NCBI GenBank assembly: GCA_030737835.1
Contig: CM060852.1
Location: 7,522,007 to 7,586,006, forward strand
From: Acorus gramineus
Taxonomy: Eukaryota; Streptophyta; Magnoliopsida; Acorales; Acoraceae
Reading direction: 5' to 3'
Length of the DNA stretch: 64,000 nt
In this document: piece by piece, positions 22,201 through 33,035 of the stretch
Layout of the letters: every line of letters starts with the position of its first letter
Position numbering within the stretch: the first letter of the stretch is position 1
Made by a program: the position numbers and the translations under genes
Notes under the pieces: generated by a model
The model's database searches: none
Seen by the model: the letters and a program-made list of their open reading frames with translations, nothing else
Told to the model about the DNA's origin: nothing

Positions 22201-25200
22201 TGGTATTGTTCATCATCGATAGATGGTAGCTCGTCTTTTTATTGTTTGTCATATATCTGCCTCTAACAAATATTAGTATCAACATGAAGCCATCGTGGTG
22301 TTGTATCCATTTTATAAGTGATCAGATTTTTAGTAAAAACAATTAGGGAAGGCTAGGATGAAATATTCTTCCATGCTCTAAAAATAAAAATATTTTTCCT
22401 GGGAACACACAGTAAAAAAAGTTTACTGGTACCAGAGATTTTGATCATTTTTCTGAATCATCTTGCTGTCATTTTACACATCATATGTTTTATCTTGCCA
22501 TTTATATCAGATTCTTTGTGAAGTTACATTTCAATTGAAACACCATGCCCCATGATGGGATGCTGCAATGCATTCCACTGAATATATATGGCCTATTGAT
22601 TTACTTTTAGTATGTTCTGTACCTTGCATTATTTATATATCTTGTTAGTATGCAGTCTTTCTTTCCTGACCTCGATTTGCAATAGTAGTGTTGTTATTAT
22701 TATTTATATAATTACTCATAACAATATTCTTATCTCCGGTTCAGACTTCTTCCTATCAGTTGGACTTGGCTTGGGTAAAACAGATACTCCTCAATTTAAG
22801 ATGCGTAAAAGTATAAGCAGCGAGAGGACCTTTTCTGCCACTGAAGATGAGTCATTGCTATACCAGAAATTGGGTAAATTTTATGTGTAATAAATTCATA
22901 ATTTATTGTTGGGGTAGATATATCATGACTTTGAGGTGCTTCATGCTTGGATCTGAATTTCTCATCCTAATATTGAATGGATTTTGCACACCAATTTTTA
23001 TTTTCATTATGTATCTGCTACTCTTAGGAACAAGTCACATACAAGATCCTTCATATTTGTTATACCCTATAGACATTAGGAAAAAGAGTCGTTGGGATGA
23101 ACCTTGAAGCCAATTATCCTTCCAAATTGTAACGCCACATTATTGCTGGGTCTGAATTGAAGATCATCCCTCACACCATTGGCCATATCAAGGAATTTTT
23201 TCCACAACATGGATAGACAAATACTAATATTAGGTTCCAATGTCCATCTATAGCAATCCACATAATATTTAGTGATTCCGGATCCACGCCATTTTCCCAG
23301 AGATATTTATTCACGTCGAGGGTTGCAATAGAAAAGATATTATTCATTTTGAAAAGCATATTCTTGACTTCGAGTAATTTATAAGTTTAATTTTGAAAAA
23401 AAAATTGATTTTCATCCATCTTTGTAAGGCACTTTCTTTATTTCATAAATGCTAGCATAGAACATGATTATTGATGTATTTTTTGGTCCTTTTGTGTTAT
23501 ACTTTCATATATATTGAATTTAAGCATATTCTTGCAGATGAAATTGCAGAAACATTATCAAATGACATGCACAAAGAAGGCCTTTCCGGGAGAACATTGA
23601 CACTGAAACTGAAGACAGCATCCTTTGAGGTGGTTTTTGGTCCTTATATGTAACTGTACGTCTCATTTTCTATCACCGAATTTCCTGTATCACCGTGAAA
23701 TCCTACAATATTAATCGCTGATGTATGCTTAAAATCTTTCTATTTTTTGTGATAAATACGGTGCTTTTGCACTTGTTGTTGGACATATGAAGGTTCACAT
23801 ATTTGTGTTTGTCCTTTTTGTTAGAATTTTTTTCTGCGGTTTCTGGAATGTTTTAAATGAACAGTACACATTACGAATCCTCATCTATATTGCTATTTTA
23901 TCATCTACAGGTCAGAACTAGAGCTGTGTCTTTGCAAAAATATATAAATTCGAAGCAGGATATCCTAAGTCATGCTTCCAAGTTATTCAAGGCAGAGCTC
24001 CCTCTTTCTTTAAGGTTGATGGGTAGGAAGATTTGTCTCACTCCTAGGCAACTACTAAATCTTGTACTTGGAACAAATGGTGGCTTCATTAGTCTATGAT
24101 TCAAATATATGCATAACCTTTGAATGAACATCTTCATACTGTTTGTTTTTTTTTTCCTTTGAAAAATACATTATTGAAGCATAAATGGACTAACAATAAA
24201 CCAAGAAATGGTGAAAAGAATTCAGTGAAAAATAGGGATCAACCACCTTTGGCCTCTCCATGAGGACCTATACTTTGGAATTATTTAAAGATATACTGTG
24301 ATAATGGAAGTTTCTTGATATATAGATAGATTACTTCTGAGTTTAATTACCATAGGACTGATGAATTCCTCAAGGTATCCTTCAAGATTGGGCTTTAGCA
24401 GAGTACCATCATAGATCCCATTTAATGTGGCTGTTAACATGCTCATAAAAAAATGGTCAGTGGAACTTCCCAAGCCACCTTGGACACGGGATGGAGGCCA
24501 TCCAACAAATTATAGGACAGATTCCAATCTACAATGACCAGCCAGAGGACAAATACTGTGAATGTTTGATAAATATGGTGAATGTACTTCGAAAGTAGCA
24601 TGAGACAGTTTGACAGAGCAGTGAAAAAACCATGGAGTAAACTAACCTGGGGTACTGAATGGATCGTAAGTATTCTTCCTGCACATGAAAGGCACTGCTA
24701 CACAAGCTACCCACAAGACGGAATCTGCAGGCCAAAGGAATTCCGATTCCTGATACCAGATGTTTGTTCTGCAAAACTGAGTTGGAAACAGTGGATCATT
24801 TATTTTTCTAATGCGCCTGCCCTGCCTGGATCTGGAAAGTCCTCTTGTTGAGGCTGAGATGCATAAGGAGAACAAAAAACACTCTCCTTAATGAATACAA
24901 GTGGCTGCTGGGTGTTTATCAGGGCTCAGGCCAAATTGCAGCCTTTGCAAGTTCTTGTTTCACTACCACTATCTAGTTATTGTGGAGAGAGAAATAGAAG
25001 GTTGTTTAAACACACAACGCAGCCTAAAACTAGATTACTCAATTAGATCATGGACTCTGTCTGTTTGTCCATACAAGTCACTGCCTGTAAGGAGAAGGCA
25101 AGCAGAAGTCCTAGATTGATGTTAGATTCCCCTATAACATCTGCAACAAACAAAATTTCACATTACACTGCATTACACCTGATACTGAATGGATCCAAAT

Positions 25201-28200
25201 ATACATCAATGGTTCAAGATCTTCCTTAAGCTCTGGACTTGGAGGAGTGTCCAGGGACCCATCAGGAAAGATTCCTCTGTGCCTTCGCTGGGCAAACTTA
25301 TGACTAACCTATACACTGTTTGGTAGTTCAAGGATTTCTCACTGGACTTAAGATTGCGGTCTCTAAAGGTTACCACCATATACATATTTAAACAGACTCA
25401 AAACTTGTGGCCAGCTGAGTAAGAAAATTTCCAAAGTACCTTGGGGATCCAGGCAAGACATCTGCAGCATTGACTGCTATTAGGAATGTTCAAAAAGTGG
25501 AATCTACATCACATTGTCAGGGAGAAATTAACCAGTGGAATTTCTATCTATAATGTCTTGCAAGGGCTGCCTCCACAGTTCCATGATATGCTTCAGGAGG
25601 ACTCTAATAGAGTCACAAAAACCAGATTGCATTTTAAACATCAGGCCTACTTTTTGAAGGCTCAGTTTTGTAAGAATTCTCTTCAAGTGTAATTAATACA
25701 CCACATTAGCTGTAGGGGATGCACTCAAATAGTTAACTATCTTAATCCCTTCCCTATAGTAAAGTGGGGTATGATACCATTGCAAATTATTCTTTTGACT
25801 TGAAATAGATACAACATTAATTTACCAAAAAAGCTTCTGAGTTTAACTTAACAGATTTAGGATGGAATCGTGTGATATCACCTTGAATGAAACAAATAGT
25901 GGCTCGTCAGTCTTTTATTGATATAATACAGCCAAATATTTGGACTCCTACTTCTTTCCAGTGTAACGTGAGGTAAGGTGCATCATCAAGCCAGATATCA
26001 TTGTATACAATTTGGCAGTTCATCTAATCAAATATTTTAACACGAGGGGACCACATGGGGATATGTCAACTCAACTATAGCCAACAGTCAGTCAGTTATG
26101 TGTAGTGTGTGTAGGATATTTCTATATTTGTGGATGTAAATGTTTCAGTAAGGTGGAACAAGTTACTTCTTTCGAGGATACCAACTGTCATTTGATTCTC
26201 TTCTCTGGGACTTCCTAAATGTAAATTTTAGATTTTTAGCACCAAGTCAGGGTCGTTAATCCTGCACTTCTTCTGTTGGATTGGAAGGTGATTTGGATGA
26301 AGTTATACATGTGTATTACCTTAAAGAACAACGATTTATTAATCAATGATATAAAGAAGATGTTTTCGCATGATAAAACTTAAGGAATCTTACATTATAA
26401 CATAGAACAATACTTCTGTATATTGTGTTATCATTCATATATGTCAGCACGATGTCTCCATTTGTATTTTATTTATCTATTGATAGCTTCTCCATTTGCA
26501 TTTTAATCCATTATTCACCATGGAGCTTTCTTGTATCATCATCCTTCAAGTCTAGAAGGATGATATTTTCCCTGAAAGGCACTCAGACATGCAGAAATTG
26601 CACCTAATTTTTTTTACCACTCTTTCAATGTGGTGTAAGTTGTGTGCAAAACCTCATGACATCACGCACTGATTTTCATGATAATTTTAAAAATCCTTCC
26701 TGACAGGCCTGCGCATGTCCCAGTTTCGTGATGATAAATCTGGATCTGTTGATCGCTCACAGAGAACTCTAACAGAGTTTGTCACATCAAGGGATGCTTC
26801 CCATAGTGTAGGGGATGATGACCATTCTTCCTGTTCAACTGTTAATGAGAATAATATCCTGCATGACGATGCAGAAGGTAACAATTATAATGGGGATGAT
26901 ACATTCGTTTCAAACAATGGCCTTGACAAATTTTCTCTTTTATATGATTTTGGTGATCCATCACACCCCAACCATCTGTCAGACGTTGAGCATGAGTATT
27001 GTACCCGCAGCACCACTGGTGATATGATTCATTCGATTTTCACATTTACAGAGAATGGTGAAAGCCCATCGAAGGTATGAGTGTATGACATTTACCCCAT
27101 TCCGTGATGTTCTGTCATGTTATTTTGAATGATACTTTAGACGGTTCTGCTGAATGGGGATCTTCTTTATCTGGTATTGATGTGGTGGTTAGCCTTTAAT
27201 TCCTGTTTAGGCTCGGAAATTTTAAGATCCATTTTAGTTGTATCTGTTCTATAGGTTGACTGTTGAGTTTGGATGTGGACATTCAAATAAGACTTTAAAA
27301 AGCATGCAGATCAATTTTCTAATTGAGGCTCTATAATTTTCTGCATTGTTTGTAGACATTCTCTGTTCCAGAGAAATAGGAATTATCTATGCTTTCCATC
27401 TACAAACATTATTCATTGTACTGGTGGAGAAGTTTTCTGAGCTATGTTTTCAATTTCTTGATGGCCCTGCTTTTATCTTCCTGTGTCCTCTATGTAGGTA
27501 GCCATTCTGTTCTGTGCATTGATTTCTGATGTCTCTGTTCTGAAACAATGGAAATTTAGTTTCCTACTGTCTTTTTCCTGCTAGGTATTGCAGCTTTCTT
27601 CTGGGTTGTATTTTCAGTATTTTGTTACAATGATTTTGGAAATTTGCGGGTTTCATTTTGCCAAATATCCTGTTGCTTATTCCCCATTCTAAGCATATAC
27701 ACAATCACGTTAAGTTCGAGTTGTCAATAAAATCCTTCACATTCCTGGCAGCTTGATGCAAATAGGTTGGAGGAAAATAATGATGCAGACAAATTCCTAG
27801 ATAAGAAAGCATCAAATCAAGAACAGCCTTTCTGGATAGAAGACTACCGATGTTCATTATGTGGAATTGAACTGCCTCCTTGTTTTGTTGAGGAGCGGCA
27901 AGAGCACTCTGACTACCACCTTGCAGAGAGGCTTCAGAGGGAGGAGTCCATGCATAACTCAGGAGGTCCAGCACAGAAGCAGAGGTATGAGTATTCAGTT
28001 ACACTGTTTTTATTTTGCTGAATTAGGTTTCAGAGTTTCGACTTCAAAACAACATTATCCAGTGATGCTGCATGCAGTGCACAGCTGCAGAAAGCACACA
28101 TCAAGGACAGATGTATGTGCTTTTTGCAGAAGAACTCTTAATTAGCACTTGCACAAGAGCTGGCATAAACAGTTTAGCTAGCTGTTTTTATGTACACTAA

Positions 28201-28694
28201 GCTCCACTGTGGAAATCCCTACCATCACATGGTCAAGTTACTTGTGACTGAGGGGGCTGCATCTGGGCAGAGTATGACCATCACAGATTGATTCTAGTTC
28301 CTTTTGCTTCCTCCATTGCTCAGTACGCCCTATTTAAAAAACCTACCATCACATGGCTCTCCCCTCCATGACCTCAATTATTCTCGATTGAACAAACGGA
28401 CCCTTGGCGCCTTGAAGCGCACACTTGGTATAAATTTTAAAGAAATTTTAACTTTCATCTAAATATATTGAAGTTGGCCTTCTGGAAATCATAACCATCA
28501 AGTCACTGTTTGTTACCGAAGTAATTCAAAATATAGACAAGAGTTTTATGTATTTGGTATTTTGGTGGATTTCACTTGACAGGTTTGTTCGTAAGGCTCA
28601 ACCAAACGCAGCAAAGAAGCGCAAGTCGTCAACTCAACAGGGCAAACACATTTCAATTGATTCATTTTTCATCAAGCGTGATCAAAATATGTAA
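16270..28694 (+). CDS. POLK: DNA polymerase kappa (Y-family translesion polymerase), 14 exons, 663 aa
   Basis: Inserts nucleotides opposite damaged template bases and extends mismatched ends, in the nucleus. Exons: 16270-16339, 18295-18467, 20060-20233, 20379-20502, 20583-20683, 20827-20913, 21674-21769, 21902-22022, 22745-22873, 23538-23629, 23911-24022, 26707-27074, 27752-27984, 28583-28694. All introns are GT..AG, and the frame closes to 663 residues, close to other plant Pol kappas. The N-clasp is followed by the palm motif [13 protein letters not shown] (D104 binds metal) and [10 protein letters not shown] (catalytic D195/E196). Then come [10 protein letters not shown], the helix-hairpin-helix [12 protein letters not shown] in the thumb, and the little finger to about residue 430. 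The tail has a ubiquitin-binding zinc finger (C583, C586, H601, H605), a basic KKRK and a PIP-like KHISIDSFF at the end. Introns carry several retroelement pieces. Confidence 0.96.
17545..17843 (-). mobile_element. 5'-truncated LINE-type insertion with ~20-bp target-site duplication
   Basis: A 258-bp insert (17566-17823) starts with a long T run on the plus strand (poly(A) on the minus strand). It is flanked by imperfect direct repeats sharing TTGGTTAATATT and, with small differences, ATCTCMCC (17545-17565 and 17824-17843). The minus-strand end before the tail is GCAAAAGCCAACCTCC. It lies in POLK intron 1, antisense to the gene. Confidence 0.75.
19240..19335 (+). mobile_element. tRNA-type SINE in POLK intron 2
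   Basis: TTAGCTGGTTAGCA resembles an A box, and GGAATCAAACCCC about 35 bases downstream resembles a B box. The block ends in CACAAAAAAAA. The words ACTGATTAGCTGG before and CTACTTAGCTGG after may be a diverged target-site duplication. Confidence 0.55.
24600..25700 (+). mobile_element. LINE remnant: zf-RVT and RNase H region, in POLK intron 11
   Basis: Across frame breaks the plus strand reads [19 protein letters not shown], then [16 protein letters not shown]: the zf-RVT zinc-binding domain at the end of plant LINE ORF2. Further on it reads [12 protein letters not shown] and WANL, the start of the plant LINE RNase H domain. In-frame stops and shifts show it is dead. The copy lies in sense orientation inside the 2.7 kb intron 11. 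Confidence 0.8.
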
Positions 28695-28885
28695 AATTTC
28701 ACACTTCTATTGATGTGTATATAGACATGTATTAATGCTTCTCCTTGATCATATATCTGAGGTTCCAACATTTGTTTAGTTATTTGTTTTACAATTCAGC
28801 ATCTAAGATGTTTTTCAGTTAATCATGTCTACATGTTTTTTAATTCTGTCACTCTCTCCATGTCTCTGGTTAATGTGATCTATTT

Positions 28886-28891
28886 AATAAA
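28886..28891 (+). terminator. Likely poly(A) signal of POLK
   Basis: AATAAA about 190 bases after the POLK stop and only 56 bases before the stop codon of the convergent NPH3 gene. The two 3' UTRs probably overlap. Confidence 0.5.
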
Positions 28892-28946
28892 ACCCATGAT
28901 TAGTTCCAAAAAGACAAACTAAAAGTACTTAAGATGATAATACATC

Positions 28947-31275
28947 TCACGAGAAGGACCCAACCCTCCGGTGGTGGTGGTGACCACGTGATTGTAGGTT
29001 ATCCCCGCCAACGGCCGTGATCTCTGGTCCCCCACCATGCCCCTCCGATCTTGACATCCTAAACACGCTCTTGATCCCCTCCAAGAACGCCCGTCCGATG
29101 CTCCTCTCCCTGTTTGATCTCTCAGATGAAGCCCACGATCTCTCCCGCTCTGCCTCCATCCGTCGAGCACTCCCCTTATCTGATGCAAACCGGAAGCTTG
29201 CTGATCGCACGGACTCTGTCTCTGCCACGATCACCCGATTCTCCTGCTGCTCCCTCTCCTCCATCGACCTCCTCAGTCTCAGCCTCATCTCTGCCAGGTC
29301 TCCCTCCAGCGTCTCGACTTTCGCGCACATCGCCTCCATTGACGCCCTGAGGTGGATCACCTGGCGCAGCGCTGCGTCCCGCTGGAGGATCGCCCCGAGC
29401 GTGTTGTCCTGTGTGGGGTCTACCTCTACCGCCTCTGCTGGCAGCGGCGGCTTGCGGTGGTGGTGGTGGCGGCCGAAGATGGACCGACGCGTGTGGAGCT
29501 GTTCGATCAGCATCGCACGGACGACGAAGCGCAGCGGCATCCTCGGGTTCTGGACTGCGTGGATGAGAAGCTGGGGGGAGAGCCTCCTGCAATCAACGGT
29601 CGAGCAGATCCGGTTCTTCTCTTCTTCGGTTAGTTTTCCCGGGTGTTCCTGTGCAACCGTTTTTACAGTTATTTTAAAACCGCGAAGGGCAAGTGAGGTA
29701 ATATATCTTAAAAATCAAGGGCAAACCTTGAGATAGAGGTCCGCGATTCTATAGAGGAGGTCGAGCGACCGTGCGGACCTCGCGCGGAGAGAGTCGGCTA
29801 TGATTTGAAAATCCTCGGCCGACAGAGCACACACGCAGTCGATCCATCCCGATCTCCCATCCAGACCGTCCATCGTCGCCATTGACTCCACGCATCGGCT
29901 CGCGAGGGACCCCGCCGCCTCCGCGTTGGGGAGGAGGCGGAGGCACGATCGGAGCACGTGATCGGCCGCATCCCGGTCGCCAGAGACTACATTGGTGAAG
30001 TACGCCTCCGTGCGCCGACGAAGATCGTCCTCTCCTCCGTCCCCGTCGCCGGAGATGTCGAGGACGTCGGCGGCGACGCGGAGGGGGGCGAGGTTGGAGG
30101 GGGAGAGGGGGACAGCGTGGCCGTAGCAGGAGGTAGCGACGGCGGCGAAGGTGGCGGCCGTTATGTGTAACGGAGGAGAGAGGGTTACGGCGGCGGCGGC
30201 AGAATTGTCGTGGCGTCTGAGATAGCCGATCCTCGAGAGGAGGGGGTCCTGTGGACGGTAAAATTCATTAATTAGACCTCTCTCTCTCTGTCTCTGCTTT
30301 TCATTTATTATTGCATTTATTATTGCACGACAAAGCATGGGTCCTTCCCCTGTTTGAATCGACGGGTACTGTCGGAGGTTTATTTTTTATTTTTTATGAA
30401 AACTCAGTAAAAAAAAAGGAGGGAATTTTTGGATACTTTGGCGCCAGCTTTTATTACTGGGATTTGGAAAGTGTGAACGCCTTGGGATCATCCAATCGTA
30501 GTCAATAGCAATGCATATAGTTTAATGGGTCTCACATGTCAAGTAGATAATAATATATAAGCGGTTTTATGTTATAAGCATGGCTTTTTTGGATCTAAAC
30601 AGATTTTCTGTGTTTTCATTATCATTTCAACATGCTTGTTTTGTTAATTTATCTCTTATATCTCCTTTTTTAAAAGTTTTTGGAAAGTAGTTTAACGTTC
30701 TCTTAAATAAAATGAGGAAATAGAGAAAAAAAAAATCTCTTGTGAATAATTGTCTCTAACATCACTCTTTTTTTTTTCTAGTTTTACTGTTTTTTTTTTA
30801 AGAGGGGGAAGATGCTCATCCACATAGGAGGTTTACCAATCCTTGTTATAATTTGCCACAATTAGGAAGACATCTGATGCATAAGTGATACCATATATAT
30901 ATATTCTACAACACACATTTGAACCTCAGAGCATTTGCAATAATTAAAGAAAAGATGTTACCTTGTGGAGATGAAAGCTTTGATCTTGAACATGAATGAT
31001 GATGTCAGGTTGAATTCCAGTAGCACGTGTCCTTTATGAGAATACAAAACCAAGAAAAAATCACATCACTGGAATATTTAAGCATTAGAACTCCAAATGG
31101 ATTTTATAAAGTGGAGAAAGAAGGAGATGTTTTGGAATGAAAGAGCATACCAAGCATCTACACAGCTTTGTAGGGATGGTGGTGGAGGGGATGTGGAGGT
31201 TGAATATGAGGAGTCTTCATTATCTTCTTCTTCGTAGATGGTATGCACCACACCCAAGTCATTCCAACCTCCCAT
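28947..31275 (-). CDS. BTB/POZ-NPH3 family protein, four exons, 472 aa
   Basis: Plant-specific NPH3/RPT2-like protein, a family of CUL3 adaptors and phototropin-signalling scaffolds at the plasma membrane. Minus-strand exons in order: 31275-31151, 31031-30962, 30248-29727, 29648-28947. All are GT..AG and the frame is continuous. The start MGGWNDLGVVHTIYEEEDNE and the following Ser/Pro-rich stretch match the divergent short subfamily related to Arabidopsis At3g49900. Exon 2 and the start of exon 3 give the BTB core (PDIIIHVQDQSFHLHK, DPLLSRIGYLRR, CYGHAVPLSPSNLAPLRVAADVL). The NPH3 signature is LTEEEKNRICSTVDCRRLSP, then HAVQNPRMPLRFVVRAMLIEQL. A C-terminal coiled coil follows at about residues 310-355. 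Length is short for the family (often 550-670). Exons 3 and 4 are very GC-rich. Partner and photoreceptor are unknown. Confidence 0.93.
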
Positions 31276-31449
31276 TTCTCTATAATTCCCACTCTCTTTC
31301 TCTCACAAGTAGAAGAAGAAGAGGAGCACAGTTTACTAAGCTCCTTTATTGTTTCTTCCTGCAACATCACTGTTGGGGTGGTGGGGGATGATTTATGATT
31401 TCGAACAGGTAGAAACATTCAATGCCTTGCATGTGATGAATCATAAATG

Positions 31450-32171
31450 CTATACACACCGTCACTGTATATGTTTGGATATTTAGATGGAGTAGCTTGT
31501 TTGTGTCTTGCTATTAGTATTTACCAATAATGATGATCTATGGTTTACAGTAGAATAATGGATCTCCAATACAATTTTTTAACCTCACTTTAACTTATTA
31601 GGGAATATACTTCTTGAACAATGTTGGGGCCAATATGTGAAACAATCTCATATATAATTTTTACATGTTTTAAATTTTAAAAAATTATAAACAATTTTTA
31701 ACTAGGAATATATTTTATATATAACTTCATGATCATTGGATTAACAACTAATGATATGTATTACTCGTGTCAGCTATATATATATATATATGTCGATTAT
31801 TTAAATATATAGACTGTCCACTGGACTTCTCTCCGGACTGCATATAATCGTGCCAATCAGTGCTTCTTTACTCACCTTCGTATGACATCTCATAACAGAA
31901 CTCTTTTCATTAGAGAGACTAGTGGGAAGAAATTTTTTGTTTTGTGGTCATATGTACTTTGATATGATTATTCCCTACGTTACGCTGAGATATGGATTGT
32001 TGGCGTTGCTTGTGATTTTAAGCGTGGAATGCACGCATCCTTCACGTGCGATCGAGTATAATATATGTTGGACGATAGCCGCCATTTTTTGGTTCTTTGT
32101 TAGTTCAGTAGGTGGGTTGGAATCGTTGGATGATGTTATATATATATATACTTCACGAATCAGTGACTGTT

Positions 32172-32214
<43 letters not shown>

Positions 32215-33030
32215 AATAGTATCACTGTTGGGGGGGGGGGGGGGGGGGGGGGGGATGGTGGTGCACTGCCGGGAAGCCAAGTGGGTACCCCACGTTGAGG
32301 CTGGTGTCGTTGGGGATGGTGGAGCCGTTTAGGGAGGAAGAAAAAGACAAAGCCATCGACGCTCATGGTCTGAGACGCGTTGGCTTTGGTGATGGTGAAA
32401 GTGAAGTGGACGCCGCGCGCTGCGCAGCCACGCCATTTGGAGACAAAAAAAATTATCAATTAAAAAAATACTTATCAATAAAAAACAATGATGTTAAAAA
32501 CATCCCAAATAGAACCTCACATTCACTCTACACATGTTTTAATATTTTAAAAATAATAAATCTCATTTAATAAAAAATATATATTTTTTTTTATGAAAAA
32601 TGTACGTCGTTTCATTTTGAATTAAATAGATTCATTTTTAATAAATATATAAAAAAATAATAAAATACATACTTCACATAAAAAAGTATATAGCTCATTG
32701 GATAGCTAACGAGATATATATAACTGCATATAAGATTGTAAAAAAGATAGTGTAACAACGCCTATGGAAAAAACAGACTTAGCAACCTTGTTAGCAGCCA
32801 CAAGCGCATAATTTCCACAAACATTTGACAGTAATGACTAACATTAAATTCTAAAAGCATTTGTAACTCTTCAGTTACACACAATGGTTCCCAAAAAAAA
32901 AAAAAAAAAAGAAACACAGATAATAAAGTAAACAAATAAAACGAAAGGAGAGATAATGTCCTCATCAGACTAACTTGGAACTCTTCGAGGATTCCAAATC
33001 TATAATGTCACATCATATAGAGGCAACTGC
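31450..33030. other. Intergenic region with microsatellite, poly(G) and coding-like debris
   Basis: Between the NPH3 gene start and the 3' end of the membrane-protein gene. It contains an (AT)n tract (32174-32210), 25 consecutive G residues (32230-32254) and a GC-rich 160-bp stretch (32275-32440, see findings). An AT-rich block at about 32500-32700 resembles other A/T repeats in the window. No intact gene. Confidence 0.6.
32174..32254. repeat. (AT)n microsatellite followed by a G25 homopolymer
   Basis: About 18 AT dinucleotides at 32174-32210, then a short unique spacer and an uninterrupted run of 25 G at 32230-32254. Long G runs are rare in plant nuclear DNA and prone to assembly error. Confidence 0.9.
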
Positions 33031-33035
33031 AAAAC

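Noticed and set aside
29017..29736. 239-aa plus-strand frame over the NPH3 gene
   Set aside because: Antisense shadow of exon 4. The minus strand carries the NPH3 motifs and proper splice sites.
31922..32459. Open frames of 136, 101 and 99 aa around 32.2 kb
   Set aside because: They are held open by the (AT)n and G25 tracts (YIYIYI and poly-Gly or poly-Pro) and have no codon structure.
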